DNA from: Aldrovandia affinis
Lineage: Eukaryota; Chordata; Actinopteri; Notacanthiformes; Halosauridae
NCBI GenBank assembly: GCA_029706075.1
Contig: JAINUG010000381.1
Location: forward strand, 310,001 to 374,000
Reading direction: 5' to 3'
Length of the DNA: 64,000 nt
Each line of letters begins with the position of its first letter. Position 1 is the first letter of the stretch. The position numbers were made by a program, and so were the translations under genes. The notes beneath the pieces are model-generated. The model was not told the origin of the DNA. It did not search any database and saw only the letters and a list, made by a program, of their open reading frames with translations. This document shows positions 37,406 to 60,689 of this stretch, in pieces.

Positions 37406-40400
37406 AACATCAAGAGCCCGCTGTTCTCTTCCCTGTGCCCAGATCGCTGCGTTTAGGCTGAACGCCGCTCATACCAAAAACGGACTCCGGCTTATTCCCA
37501 TTCTTATTTCCTTCAAATGTTCACTTTAATTAAAAAGTTATCTCGCAAAATCTCGCCATGTGTTGGTCTAGTGGAAATATAGCAATACAAAGACACAGTA
37601 ATTAAAATAACGACCGTAAAAACAGCCAGCGACAATGATGCAACCAATAAAACTACAGACTGTTTGATTATACGCCTTATAATATATTTTTATTTTAAGT
37701 CAGTGAGACACGATAGCATCAAGGATAAATCTAGTACAAACCCCGGGTGGTGTGCGAAATGTAAGAGGCTTCTCGAAACAGATTTAAGAATTCATTTGAA
37801 ATCGGAGAGTCAAGCCGCGTAGACAGCTGACAGGAGGGCAGTACAAAAGATGCAAGAAGAACACAATAAGACGTGCTTGTAAAGATATTGTAATGATGCA
37901 AATGAAGACGAAAGGACGAAAAGGAGTGGCGTCATTATGTTCATGCAACATTGTGTGCTCTGTGCGCCGCCTTTTACAATATAAGAATCACCGAGAGATT
38001 GCTGACACTTTTCATCAAATATCGTGGCAACCTTTCACTGACCCCACTCCCATTGGAATCATGAGGAAGAAGAAAAAGAAGAAGAAGAAGAAAAGAAAGA
38101 AGAAAGGAGGATGTTAAAAAAACAATATGTGGGGCATGGCAAGGTGAATGGCAATTTTAAAACGCTGTCATGCCCTGATTGAAATGTGACACTGATAACA
38201 AGTCCAACATGTGTGGCCTCGGAACTTTTTGATGTCGAAATAACATATTAGAAAAACAGCAACAATAACACATATTAAATAGAAATGTGTCTAGATAGTT
38301 CTCGTCATACATACGTCATACATCCTCGTAAAATGAATATACTTTATGTCTACAAATATACAATATTTGCAGACATAAAGGTTATATATATGCACACACA
38401 ATTCATAACATATAAAGGCTATATAGTATAATATGTATACTTGTATTTGTATTATAATATCAGCATTGGGTAGATTCAATAGAGCCATACTTGGCGAGAC
38501 ACTTTGCATTCTTTTTTGTCCTGTCTAACACAACATTTCGGTGCATTTTCCAATCTGATTATCCACAGCCAGGCTTCAATTGATTCGGTCCATATGTCCA
38601 ATGCCTTAAAGTATTTGACACCTTATTACATTACATTATTTATTTACTTTGCAGACGCCCTTGCCCAGAGCGACCTGTGCTCACTATTTCACGTTCTGTA
38701 TTCCATTTGCTGTATAGGCTACATCTGGATTTTACAATGGAACAATTGAAGTAAAAATGAAAGTTCAAAACAGCAGTGTATCACCACAGATTCGAACCCA
38801 CGGGTCAAACGACATCTCTGTGCTAACATATACAATGCATTTTTGATTCAATTTAATTCATTTGTCTTCAATTTTGTAATGAATTTAGACAAATGCTTCT
38901 TGTGTCCGATACATGTAGGACACCAGAAGCCAAGCACCAACAGCAATCAACGAGCAATCAACTATATAAATAAAAAATAAGATTCAACTTTTTCTTAAAC
39001 GCATAACCATTCTGCCCTACGAGTGTTATCAAGTGCACACCTAATGAAGAATGTTTTAGCTGCAATTTAGTTGGTATTCGACCTTCGTCCCTTATATAAC
39101 GTGACAAAATAAATTAATATTAATAGTCAACGATAAACAACGTTTGCAGAATAATGAAGCAATCAATTTACTTGATTATTTAAACATTTTGTTGGTCTTG
39201 CTGTAAGCGTACAGTTATAATATAATTATTAGTTTTATATATATGGCCTGTTACGATATAATGTAGGTTAATGATTGCACAAGGACAAGTTGTACTCGTT
39301 TTCTCTTGGTAGGCTACTCTTGGTAGTAAACTATTAGACAAAGGTATTTGGGTACAAAGATTTAAAAGTCCCTGCTCATTATTACACCAAGAGTTTTAAG
39401 TTTCAACAATAATACAGTCGATTCTGTCACAGTTCACTTTGTCTTTTCTTTCACTTTGTCTGTTTTTTTTTTCATGGGCACTCGTGGACACTCGCAAGAC
39501 GTAATAGCCCGAGCGCTCTTGCACCTGCCGGCTGCAGCGGGAGCGCACGAGCCATGGTCTCGTGCAGGAGATCTGGTGGGGCTTTGCATGTTTTAAAAAG
39601 TTGTGTGTGTGAAAATGGAGTGGAGGCAGGGTATGCTGTTGTGGTGGTGGGGGCGAGGGGTTTCTTGTTCGCAATGGCCAACCGAAATCGAATTTGTTAA
39701 TCAAGTATTATATGTTTATTGTTAGGAAAAACACAGAGCTTGGGGGTAATAAGTATACCTTTTGTAAATAATGCGCCACCTCGATTCGAAATACTAGCCT
39801 ACATCACGCGGAAGAAATCAGTCATAGCCACATCACTTTGAACTACGATTTAACGATAATACGTAAGTAACATCAACAGTAACCGTCTGGATATATGGCA
39901 CACGTCAATCTAAACCGTTTAAGTCATGCTGGAAAATGATCATTTTAAACTGTTATTATCAACGATTAAAATAAACAAAGACAAATCTATAGCTCAATGC
40001 TGTTTTTGTCCCACTGCAGAGGCACAGTTATTTGTGGATCGGGGAAACTAAGACTATGTCCTCAGCGTGTACCGCGAGGACTTTCTCAAGCCTTGCGTTG
40101 AATTACACAGACACCAAGGCGATCAAATTACCACCGTTGCCTTTATTTATTTTTTTACTTTAGGTAGTCCCTTTAAACCAATGCCTGTAAGTGAGTTACT
40201 TATATTAAAACGCCGAATGTTCCGAAATATTCTGCATTCACAGAGTAGGCTAAATTATATTAATCAATCTCATCATCTGATCTAATCAATAGAATCTCGG
40301 ATGGCGCTGCAGCTGCTGCTTTCCCAGGAAGAGGGTTTATATACAATTACTGCAATTAAACATTTCGTGCATGTGGGCTCAGACTTTGAATCATGGATAG

Positions 40401-40650
40401 TGTTGATATAGCCAACTTTGTCCTCTTTCTTTACGATCGTTTAGAGAGCTCTGGACCTTCGCACCTTAAGTTGGTACCAAGCGGAGAAGTCGGCACAGAA
40501 TGGATAGTGGATATAGGCGGCACAGAGTACAAAATCATTCCGCCCATCTTCAGACTGTAAGGGGTACGAGACCCAGAGGACAATAGACGAGGTGGAATTA
40601 TAATCTAATGCAAGGTCTATTTTTATTCCTGAAGTTTCCCCTCTCATATT
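37406..40650. other. intergenic, no gene seen; SINE/LINE tail scrap
   Basis: A purine tract of GAA type lies at 38063-38110. An UnaL2-type tail in minus orientation (TTACATTACATTA ... GCAGACGCCCTTGCCCAGAGCG) lies at about 38624-38680. A CpG-rich patch lies at 39480-39600. No exon supported. Confidence 0.5.

Positions 40651-40651
<1 letters not shown>

Positions 40652-40738
<87 letters not shown>
40652..40738. repeat. (GA)n microsatellite
   Basis: About 43 GA units followed by impure GA-rich sequence to about 40770. Confidence 0.97.
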
Positions 40739-40741
<3 letters not shown>

Positions 40742-40774
40742 GGGGGAGAGAAAGAGAGAGACAGAGAAGGGAAA

Positions 40775-41093
40775 CGGAACTCTCCCTTAGTGTACGGTGC
40801 AGACGAAGCAAGATCGACTTTGCACTCTCTCACTTGCCTTTCCCACAAAAGCGTGGCTTTGTTGTACTGGAGACAAGCGTGAACTGGCGGACGACCAGTC
40901 ACACAATCTGACAGGGCAACGGGTTGCCCCCTTACCGTTATTCTTCACCGTTCTTCTCGCGTTCACGCCTACTGTGCTCAGTTTTGACTGGACAGCGCAG
41001 TCGCACAGTTTTCCTGGGGGCAATTCAGTAAAGCACCAAGGGAGGAAAACGTGTTTCTTACGGTGAAAACATGAAATACTCATCAGATTGCCT
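40775..41093 (+). other. possible distal non-coding first exon of gata2
   Basis: A CpG-containing block ending in CCTG|GTAAGA (41093/41094), a good donor. Vertebrate GATA2 genes have a distal promoter and exon several kb upstream of the proximal one, and this lies about 7 kb upstream of the proximal exon. No transcript evidence is available; the start is arbitrary. Confidence 0.25.
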
Positions 41094-43548
41094 GGTAAGA
41101 TTCATTTGTTTTTGCTTTGGTTTAATACAATAATGTTGGCACGTTCAACTTTATGTGATGAGTAGCCTCTCCTATTATAATTCAGAAAGACGCCTATGTA
41201 GGCTATGATTTTGATGTGGCTGTCCTAAAATGGTTAGCAATATTGTTCGTTTTGTGCTCTTACGTGTGACATGTGAGTCTTTAGAACGGTGGATGCAAAG
41301 CAATTGTTGATGGTTTTACACGCATGACTGGCCACTAAAAACATGAAATGCCGTCGATGGGACATTTAGCCCTCCACCCAAAATATATCTCTAAGGAGTA
41401 CATTGACGTGAAACGTTATATGAAGGCTACAAAAAACGGTTGACATAACAGATAAATGCAGGCTATTTTCAGAAATGATCTAATCAAAATAATTATTCAA
41501 TTAGCCTACATTAATCCGTGAAAAATACATTTCTCTTTGAAAAATTATATTTATGTGTGCAAAAAGGAATAATGATTGTTTTCATTATTATTATTAGGTT
41601 GCGATTAGGCGATTATTATTAATTTAAAGTGAATGGAAACGATATTGGAATGCAATGGATAATGAACAGTAGCTATAGGCTGCGTGGCAAAGAAGAATAT
41701 CCGTTTTCACTATCAAATGCAAAGCAGTGTGTAAATCTTTACCTGGACAGCGCGAGACACTGTCCCCTAGCCAAACCTTACAAAGCGCGGAACCAACAAA
41801 TTAGACGAGCCAAGGCCAATGGCACAGCGCCTCAGCGAAGCCGCGTGTGATAGTGTCCAATTAGGAAAATACACAATGCTGAGGCAGGTGAGAAAATAAA
41901 GATCAATATTATAATCGTGTTTCTTGAGCTTCGGTGCGATTTTATCATAATTATAATGATGAATCGAATCACAATACATTGTTTATTCATGTTTGCAGTG
42001 AATTGGGTGTGTATAGTGTGGCCTGTTTATTTCTTTGCAAAAGTCTATTTATTTATTTTAGTCTATAGGGTTTGAAATACATGTAGGCTATGTTTCTCTT
42101 TTTGGGTTTTCATTTTGTTGTTGATATTATTAATCGTACTGATAATAACATCAACATAAAGTTTACTATCTTTTTTATATAGTTGCTATTGGGCTACCGT
42201 GTTTGCTCATCGCCGAGATTTAATAAATCCTGTTATTCTGCTTGAGTAGATAATAAACGCGATCTCTGGGGGAGGCTCTATTCACTGACTGGCAAACCAA
42301 GCGTATGATGGCCGATAGAAGGCGGCTTCATCACTAGTCTCTGTGCGTTGCCGACTGCCGGGCCGGGTTTTTTTTAAATCCGTGGCACTAAACTGTAAAA
42401 CCAAATTTGCTTCAAATCAAATCATTCGCATCATATTTTATTGATCTTTATAACAATGTAACGCAGGAGGGTTTCTGTAACGAATATTGAAATGTGTAGA
42501 AATGTTTAACTTTTCTGCAAATTCAAATGTGTATATGCTGCCCTCTCCCACAGTCATCTCAAAAAGGAATGCTTTCAGCTGTAAGGCAATATTCCTTATC
42601 TGTCATCAAATGAAAAACACATTTGCTGCCTCAAAAATAAAGGGGCCAGAGTTGCTGATTTGTTATTGTTGACGCTTTCTTTCTCCTTGTGGTTTATTCA
42701 AGGCCTGTGAGGAACTGCTAGTTTATACTGGAACGGGTCAGTCATGCGCTGGAATTTCGGCTTGTGGCACAATAGAAGTGACGGCCAAAAAGACCTTCTC
42801 ACATGACTCAATTTAGCAAAGCAAACCATGACGTACAACGCAAAACGCTAATTAGATAATGCATTTCCGAGCTCATTTTACATTTTTCTGTCTGTATTCT
42901 TCGTTTAAATACGTATATACGTATTTAAATATACCTGTTATAATTGGATATAGCACAATTGGTGCAGAAAAAAAGGAAATAAATGTACACAATTGGTTAA
43001 AGCAGTTCAGGATGATTTTCATATATGTATTTGCTTTATCTGAGAATATCTAAAGATGGTACCTTCGTCTTATGATCCACCACATCGCTTAACTTTTAAT
43101 GTATACTTCTCCTTGCATAGGCCTTACCGGGAGTCCTGTTTTACTCTTCTTCTGGGCGCCAGATGAACTGTAATCAGTTCACCAGCTCAATTGAAATATT
43201 AGCATCTGCTAATGAAAATTGTCAGGATTGACTTGATTTCATACAAAAATATGTCCCAGGCAGGTAATCAATGAATATAGCTTGACTAAAATGTGGGTTC
43301 TGGTTATTGGCTTTATTTGGCATATACCATAATCTATTTTACTTGAAAATGTGAATTTATGAAGCACTGTAGGTGTTGACTGTATGAGTAAGGCCCATGA
43401 AATACATTTTAAAATGTATCATAACTTAAAAACTGAAATCTACATGTTGGGAAAAACTCTGTTTAAAAACTCTAAAACTCTTTACTGCAGTAAACTCGAG
43501 TATGGGCCTTGTTTGAATCAACCTCAAGTGCAAACAAGTTTATCGGCA

Positions 43549-43557
43549 TGATTGACA
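43549..43557 (+). promoter_or_regulatory. PBX/PREP-type site
   Basis: TGATTGACA, nine of the ten bases of the PREP/MEIS-PBX decamer TGATTGACAG. An inverted CTGTCA follows about 35 bp downstream. Confidence 0.35.
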
Positions 43558-45741
43558 CTCACCAATGAGCTGCATCATCACCACTGTCAAACAGCATCCT
43601 TGATGCCCACTCTAAATTCGTGTTATTTCTAAGCCAAACAGAGGGTTCTGGACGAGCGGAACATCTCCCTTTATTTAGGGTTTCCACTGTTTTGAGAGTG
43701 TATCATTACGCGTTAGAACGGTTTGGAGTTGTTATTATTTTTTACAGTATGCCTACGAGTTTTAATGGAAAAATAAGGAAAATGCCTGGAGCCATCCCTT
43801 CGATCATTCGTTTCCCCTGACAATGGGACATGTGGCGGTGCACTGCTCTTCGAACCTCTGTACTCTGTCACCATTTAATTATCCGCGAGGGAAGGACAAT
43901 GATGCCGCAACTGGTTTGTGTCACTCTCCCTCTTTCCTGCTCATCTGCGCGCGCAACACCCTCCTCTCGCTGGTCCTCCAGAAAGGCGATGGATGCGCTG
44001 TCGGAATAGACAGGTCAAAATAAGGTAATCCATGTCGCAACACTTGTTAATGAGCGTGCTTTGCATAGCATTTTGCTGATCCGAACATCTTAATCAGTTG
44101 ATCATCAACTACACAGTAATTAAGGAGTTAGGAGGGTTTTTTAAACAAACGTGACGGTGTTGTTTACTAAATATATCTATACCTAAAACGGTAGCACAGG
44201 CACAGGTAACAGGGGCACGCAGCACAGGCATGCATCGTGCGCGCACGCATACCCACGCACAGCAATTGGGAGTCTGGCCACCTCTTTTTAATTGTGTTTT
44301 TATACATATTTCATAATAGTTGTGCAGGCATGGCTTCTTAATCGGGGCTGCAGGGATAGGAATATCGGTAAACATCGCAATCTTCCAGTACACAGCTGAG
44401 AGTGATGCTCAGGATGAGTTACAATTCACAGTGCCACACGGTTGTTGTACCCTTGAGCCAGACACATGGTGCATATTATTTTAGTTAGTCCGTGTTTCTG
44501 AAATAAGTCAAATAAAAATACAACAACAGTAAATAATCTCCAGTGTATGATGGTCCCAGAACCACAAATGCAAAACAGCATAACACAACAAGGTCCCATC
44601 ATGAGACATTGGGAGGGAGCACAGCATCAGCGGTGGACGAAGTACACAAACCCTGACACAGATTACAGATTACAGATACCCTGATAAAATATTACTCCAG
44701 TAAAAGTAAAAAGTCCTACATTTAACCCCATTTGCCTTTGAGATGTAGGGGAGTGAAAGTAAAAATTAAAGTAAAAATGGAAATACTTAAGTAAGCACAG
44801 ATGCTTGGAAAATGTACTTAAGTGCAGTCATTAACTTAAGTAAAGTAAATGTACTTCATTACTGTCCACCTCTGCATAGCATATAAGTGTAACTATCCTC
44901 CTGAGCTGAGGTTGCATGGCTTTGGAGAGCTGTGGCCTGTATACTTGGCCCAGGATGTGATGGATGTCAGAACAGAATGTTGAGGGTGTTGGGGTGTCAA
45001 CCTCAGTTCTCATAGGGAACCCATACCAACAGTGGATTAAAGTGACTACTTATTTGAAGAACTTTAAGCTTTTACACCCAGAGTTAAAAATGTTTCTCCA
45101 AAGAGCAGTGTAAAATTATGTCACTTATGAGTCCAGAATGCATGTCACTTAATAGGCTCAATGACCAATTTTTAAAGAATCAGCCTTTTGTAAACTATTT
45201 TGACAATTATGTTGGTTGATGGTGTAGATGGCATACAGTGGTCTGGTCTCTAATCTAGTATCTGGTTCCAGATATTAATGTTTTTCCACTGCACATATAA
45301 TCACACTCACAGTGTGTGCTAAGACATATACTTTTGTTGATAGAAGTCAAATGATACTGTGCTTCACCAGCATGCATATAAATAGGCAGCATGGGGAATA
45401 GTATATGAATCACATGAATCATTTAGGAAATGTGACATTTATTTCCCCCCCTTCCATAAATGTATAGGCCTATAGCTTGTTTCTCCACCTGAGAGATATG
45501 GGTATCCTACACTGATTTTACAACTGGCTAACCATTCGATTTTAAAATGATTGTGTTTAAAGGCCTCAATACTCTCTGTGATCAAAACAAATGCTGGGTC
45601 AGGTCAATGGGTTACAACCGTATCAATTTACACACCTATCACACAGGAGTTAGAGTGGAGTAGTTCACTTTCTTCTTAAATAGGCACATTTTATGATTAG
45701 AATTTCTGGCCTTGATTTTTTCGTTCTTCACTGAGACACGA

Positions 45742-45815
45742 TGACGTCAGGATGTGGCGTCAGAGTGGCTGCCAGTCGGGGCCCTGAACTCCCCCCAATT
45801 ATTGCCTGTCAATCA
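45742..45815. promoter_or_regulatory. CRE palindrome and PBX/PREP decamer
   Basis: TGACGTCA at 45742-45749, a GGCGTCAG half site at about 45757, and a perfect inverted decamer CTGTCAATCA at 45806-45815, within 75 bp of GC-richer unique sequence about 3.1 kb upstream of the gata2 start codon. Confidence 0.4.
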
Positions 45816-46062
45816 TTTTCAGTTTCCCGCAGCACACTGTCAAACACAGGCATAAACACATACATGTGCAATTTTTTTAAAGAATAGGATCGAAATAATA
45901 TTCATGATTATAACTGTGTATATAGGCCTATTTAACTTTTCCTGATAGTCATTGCTAATTTCAAAGTTTCTTATCAGTTTCTTATCACTGGACATTGCAA
46001 TTAATCTTATCACCGTTAATATAACAAAACATTGTTCCGTTGTACATGTTACTGCGTCACAA

Positions 46063-46205
46063 TGCGGTATAGTGATTACGTAATTGGTCTTGTGTTCAAC
46101 CGGTTGCAGGTTCGCATCTTGGGTGGGGTACTGCTTCGGGAAATATCCAGCTGTACAAATAGATATGTACCCTACATTCAATCTGCACAAGGGCGTCTGC
46201 AAACC
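46063..46205 (+). mobile_element. degenerate tRNA-derived SINE
   Basis: It aligns by eye with 16620-16841: 'ggtatagtgattacgtaattg' (A-box region), 'ggttgcaggttcgcat' (B-box region), 'aatatccagctgtacaaat', then a worn tail 'gggcgtctgcaaa'. Confidence 0.6.
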
Positions 46206-47924
46206 AAACCTTTTGTGGAAAATATATAATCTTTAATTCCATTCATATGATGTCAATGTAAACAACCCAAATTCCATCGGAAAATCCGATTATTTGCCGA
46301 TTCTCTCCACAAAATGTGTATGTATACAGGTCTCGTGGGCTATAAAGCACCGTTTTTATAATTCATTATTGTTGCTTTGGTTCGCTGCTGTTTTCCTAAC
46401 CTTTTTTTGTCACGCTTAAGAACGATTTGCTAATGTATGGCTTGTGAAAGTGATCAGGGGGCTGCGGGCGAAGAGTGGCATTGACCCGTGTGGCTCCGCC
46501 GAAATTAACGCCTCGGTCGGGCGAGTGTATATTTCGGTTTGCTGCGACATTCAACCCCACAGATCGTAACATTCCGGACAAGCAAGTTCACTGAATTATT
46601 TACACCCGTGAAGCGTTGTTGCCGAGTCCCACAACCGATGATAGGTGCTAAACATTGAGCATTGGTGAGCACTTATTATAATTTGTCAGAGCTATTTCGC
46701 ATTATGAATATAAGGAGCACACTGAAAAAGACAGGGAATCACACAATGTGTGCTCAAACAACAACCGTTTTCACAGAATTTCCTACAACTTGTACACTGT
46801 GGATGTTGACGCACTTTTCAAAGCTGAGCATTTTCAAAGCAAGTGTGCCAAATGGCAACTCCTGCTACCCAGACTGAACTGTGTTGTTAATGTCATATTC
46901 CTGATAAGGGAATCATTCATGGGCTCAAATTCAGATAATCTTTGAATGATTATGGATCATTGGAGTACACCGTTTCTCGCACAACCCGATTGCAAATAAA
47001 ATCAATTGGCGACACCCTGTCTTTCGGCCTGGGGTGGGCTATCTCGCTTGTTTTGCCATCAGATAATTGCGAACACGACTTAACAAACTCCTGTTAATGG
47101 CCACCAACTGGCTTTTTCAGGCAAGCCTTCACGCCCTGTCTGCGTCGCCGAGAGAAAGAAAGAGGCTATTAAGATGTAAAATGACGTTTGATCGCTCTAA
47201 ATCACAGACAAAAAAAGTTTTTGTAAGGACAGGAATGCAGTGAGTACTAATTAAAAACAATTAGACGCTCGCAACAATGGGGTCTCATTTAAGTGACAGT
47301 GACTTCACACTTATTAAATCGAGAGTTCTTAAAAACTTTGTTTGCTTTACTCTATGACAAATAACACTTCAATTTCATGTTAGATGGACTACCATTATTA
47401 ACACGAAAAACGCACCCTTAAATAATGAATAAAATATTTAAACTGCAAAACTCACCCTTGTTCAACATAACTCACAATTTCCATTGCACGTCGACATTAC
47501 ACTTGTAATATGTTACATAAACAAAGCAATAAATAAAATATCCACATGTAATAATAACCATAATTTTATATGCCGTAATTCTGTTTTGACATAATTTACT
47601 GCTAGAAACATTGTAGCCTATGCCATGGACTGTTTTACAGAAATTGGTGTGAGAAAATATCTCGAATGCGTTCGCACGCATGAGTTTCATGTTAATTAAA
47701 AAGGCCAATAGATTCACACAAAATGCTCCCTAACCCGCTGTTCGAGTGTGTGAATAAGTCATTGTTGATGGGCAACTGTTCTCGTGATACTGGCTGTTGG
47801 AAAATATCTTAATAAATTGCCGTGTTGATTAACGACTCGAGGTTTTTGCAGCGACGGGCACTGTCCTGTCCATGAGCTGGTGTTTGGGGTGTTAACTGAA
47901 GAGCGTGGATAATCCGAGGATGGC

Positions 47925-48000
47925 GTAGCCAATTGCTACAAGGGCGCGTGTAGATTGGCTAGCGGGAGGTCATTGCCGAACCTGGAACCCCGCCCCTGAA
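47925..48000 (+). promoter_or_regulatory. gata2 proximal promoter elements
   Basis: CCAAT at 47929-47933, inverted ATTGG at 47954-47958 and a GC box CCCCGCCCC at 47988-47996, upstream of the first non-coding exon. No clear TATA box. Vertebrate GATA2 uses a GC-rich proximal promoter, in keeping with this. Confidence 0.5.
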
Positions 48001-48009
48001 TGAATGATA

Positions 48010-48314
48010 TGGAATTTACTGGCGCCAGCTCTTAACAGTGTAAACTGCGTGTGGCAAAATAGACTTTCGCTTCCATGTACCGCGGCTTAACCAGTACAGT
48101 AAAGGACGAGTTATTTCATTTTCAAACAGCTGTTGATGTTACAAAGCAAAAAATCTCCGACTGACAAACCGGGACATTGAACTAAACATCATCCTCTGGG
48201 ACTTTGCTAAAAATTCATGTCTGCAGAGACAAAGGGGGAAACGGAATCAATGGATATATCTTAGATGTACTATTTTAGAAGTACCAATATTATGCTTTCA
48301 TTATTTCTATAATG
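48010..48314 (+). other. gata2 5' non-coding exon
   Basis: The 3' boundary is the donor AATG|GTAAGT (48314/48315), and the next exon starts after TTCTTGCAG at 48617. The 5' end is not determined; 48010 is chosen only as lying just past the CCAAT/GC-box cluster. Contains ATG triplets that could act as upstream starts depending on the true start site. Confidence 0.5.
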
Positions 48315-48633
48315 GTAAGTTAAATCTTCGTGCGATTGACTGCTGAAGGGTCAATAGGCTGTTTTCAGTGCATGGTACTGCCTTGGTTGTGTGTCCTTAC
48401 TGATTTTCCTATATTGACATATATAACCGCGGTTGCTCGGAGTGTAGTGGTAATAGTGTATGCTCATTCTGATTAATCACATCGTCCGTGTACTTAAGTG
48501 GAAAAAAACACGTAAAAAGAGCAGTCATTAGCGTTGCGTTTACTTGTATATAGCACGGAGTTTCCTGAAATGCGTATTTGAAAAGGCAAAACTAATATTT
48601 AATGGTTTTCTTGCAGCTATCGACCACGACTCG

Positions 48634-48669
48634 ATGAAACAGAGGGGGATCATAACTTCAATGTTGTGA
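48634..48669 (+). other. short upstream open reading frame in gata2 5' UTR
   Basis: ATG at 48634, stop TGA at 48667-48669, eleven residues, 185 nt ahead of the main start codon in the same exon (48617-49080). No further ATG lies between it and 48855. Confidence 0.5.
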
Positions 48670-48854
48670 CGGACCGACAGAAACGTTTCATATTTCAACT
48701 ATTCATAATTATAGTCTACAGCTGGACTATAAAAGTGAATATCTTCAATTAAGTGGAGGGGATTCAGACCACAGCTAAGAATTATAAGGAGGAGCCATTC
48801 CTTGCACGGACAATTGTTTTGCACAGCATAACTTAATTGGGAAAAGATTTGGAG

Positions 48855-59644
<10,790 letters not shown>

Positions 59645-60041
59645 TGAATTGATTTCGGCAAGGAAGGAGAGTCCAGGGCGCAAAGCCTGGTTACTCTGTC
59701 AAGCACGACCCGGTGGCCGTTTTTCTTTTCCTTTCATCCGTTTTGTGTAAATGGGGGCGTTATCCCCCAGAGAGATTGAAGGGAGGAACTGTCATTCAAG
59801 CAACGGCTGTTTGAAAGCAGCGCTTTGACATTTAGCGTGGCTTCTATCCCCTGGTTAGCTACTCCCGAGTGTGAATTAGTTTCCGGAGAAAAGAGCAAAT
59901 GCATCATAGCACTGATGCTAGCCGCACTTTACTGCTATACTACTTTAAGCTTGTTTATATTACTTGGATATACGTTTTCAATACCTTTAAAGGTAATATA
60001 GATATATTACAAAATAATTTAAACAATAAAATAATATAATA

Positions 60042-60044
<3 letters not shown>

Positions 60045-60117
<73 letters not shown>
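60045..60117. repeat. (AC)n microsatellite
   Basis: About 36 uninterrupted AC units; the Gypsy LTR starts a few bases later. Confidence 0.98.
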
Positions 60118-60122
<5 letters not shown>

Positions 60123-60527
60123 TGTAGCAGTGAACGCCATGGAATCAAGAGTTGAGACACTTTGCTTTTCCATTATAGTTCTCCTTCTTTATTATAATAA
60201 AGCATGAGGCACAGGAAAGTACAATCATTGCTTGTCTTTCATACGGGAGTCATTCTACATGAATAGACGGTGGACGATGTGACATACACTCATACAAACA
60301 ACATTCATAGGAAGGAAAAAGGGGCTTTCACTCAAACAATATATCGATTACCACATTTGAACATATGCTAGCTAGACATTTATGGTTTAACTGGCCGCAA
60401 GGGCCCCTGGGACATATGGTAGCTTTGTAGCCTGCAGCTACCTAGCTTAGCCAACTTAGATGCTACAAACAAACAAGATGGAGGGCAGCTAGCATTACTG
60501 TGGCTAGGCTAGCTACCCACTGTTACA
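60123..60527 (-). repeat. Gypsy 3' LTR (about 405 bp)
   Basis: On the minus strand it starts TGTAACAG and ends CTGCTACA. It contains an AATAAAG polyadenylation-type signal near 60188-60200. The purine-rich AAAATGGGGGGTTG (minus strand) abuts it at 60528-60545. The right-hand LTR is beyond the window, so the ends are inferred from TG..CA and the purine tract. Confidence 0.75.
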
Positions 60528-60689
60528 CAACCCCCCATTTTTAAAAATGAGCAGCATCCCTGCTGCATCTGGCCCAGTCCACCGGAAAAAAGTTTGTGAA
60601 CCACACTGGTTATCTCCGATGCCTCCCACCCTACCGTCGAGGTGGCGAGGGGGGTGAGCATAGCCCTGGAGTGGGCAACGAGTCGCCCC

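Larger units (their letters stand above)
41100..47900. other. gata2 upstream region, non-coding
   Basis: About 6.8 kb with no supported exon and few transposons apart from the SINE pieces at 44437-44480 and 46063-46205. Several segments look like conserved non-coding DNA (unique, dense homeobox, PBX and GATA motifs): 42240-42370, 42720-42850, 43140-43250, 43500-43610, 45725-45840, 46430-46640 and 47030-47290. This is a judgement by eye; no alignment was possible. Confidence 0.4.
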
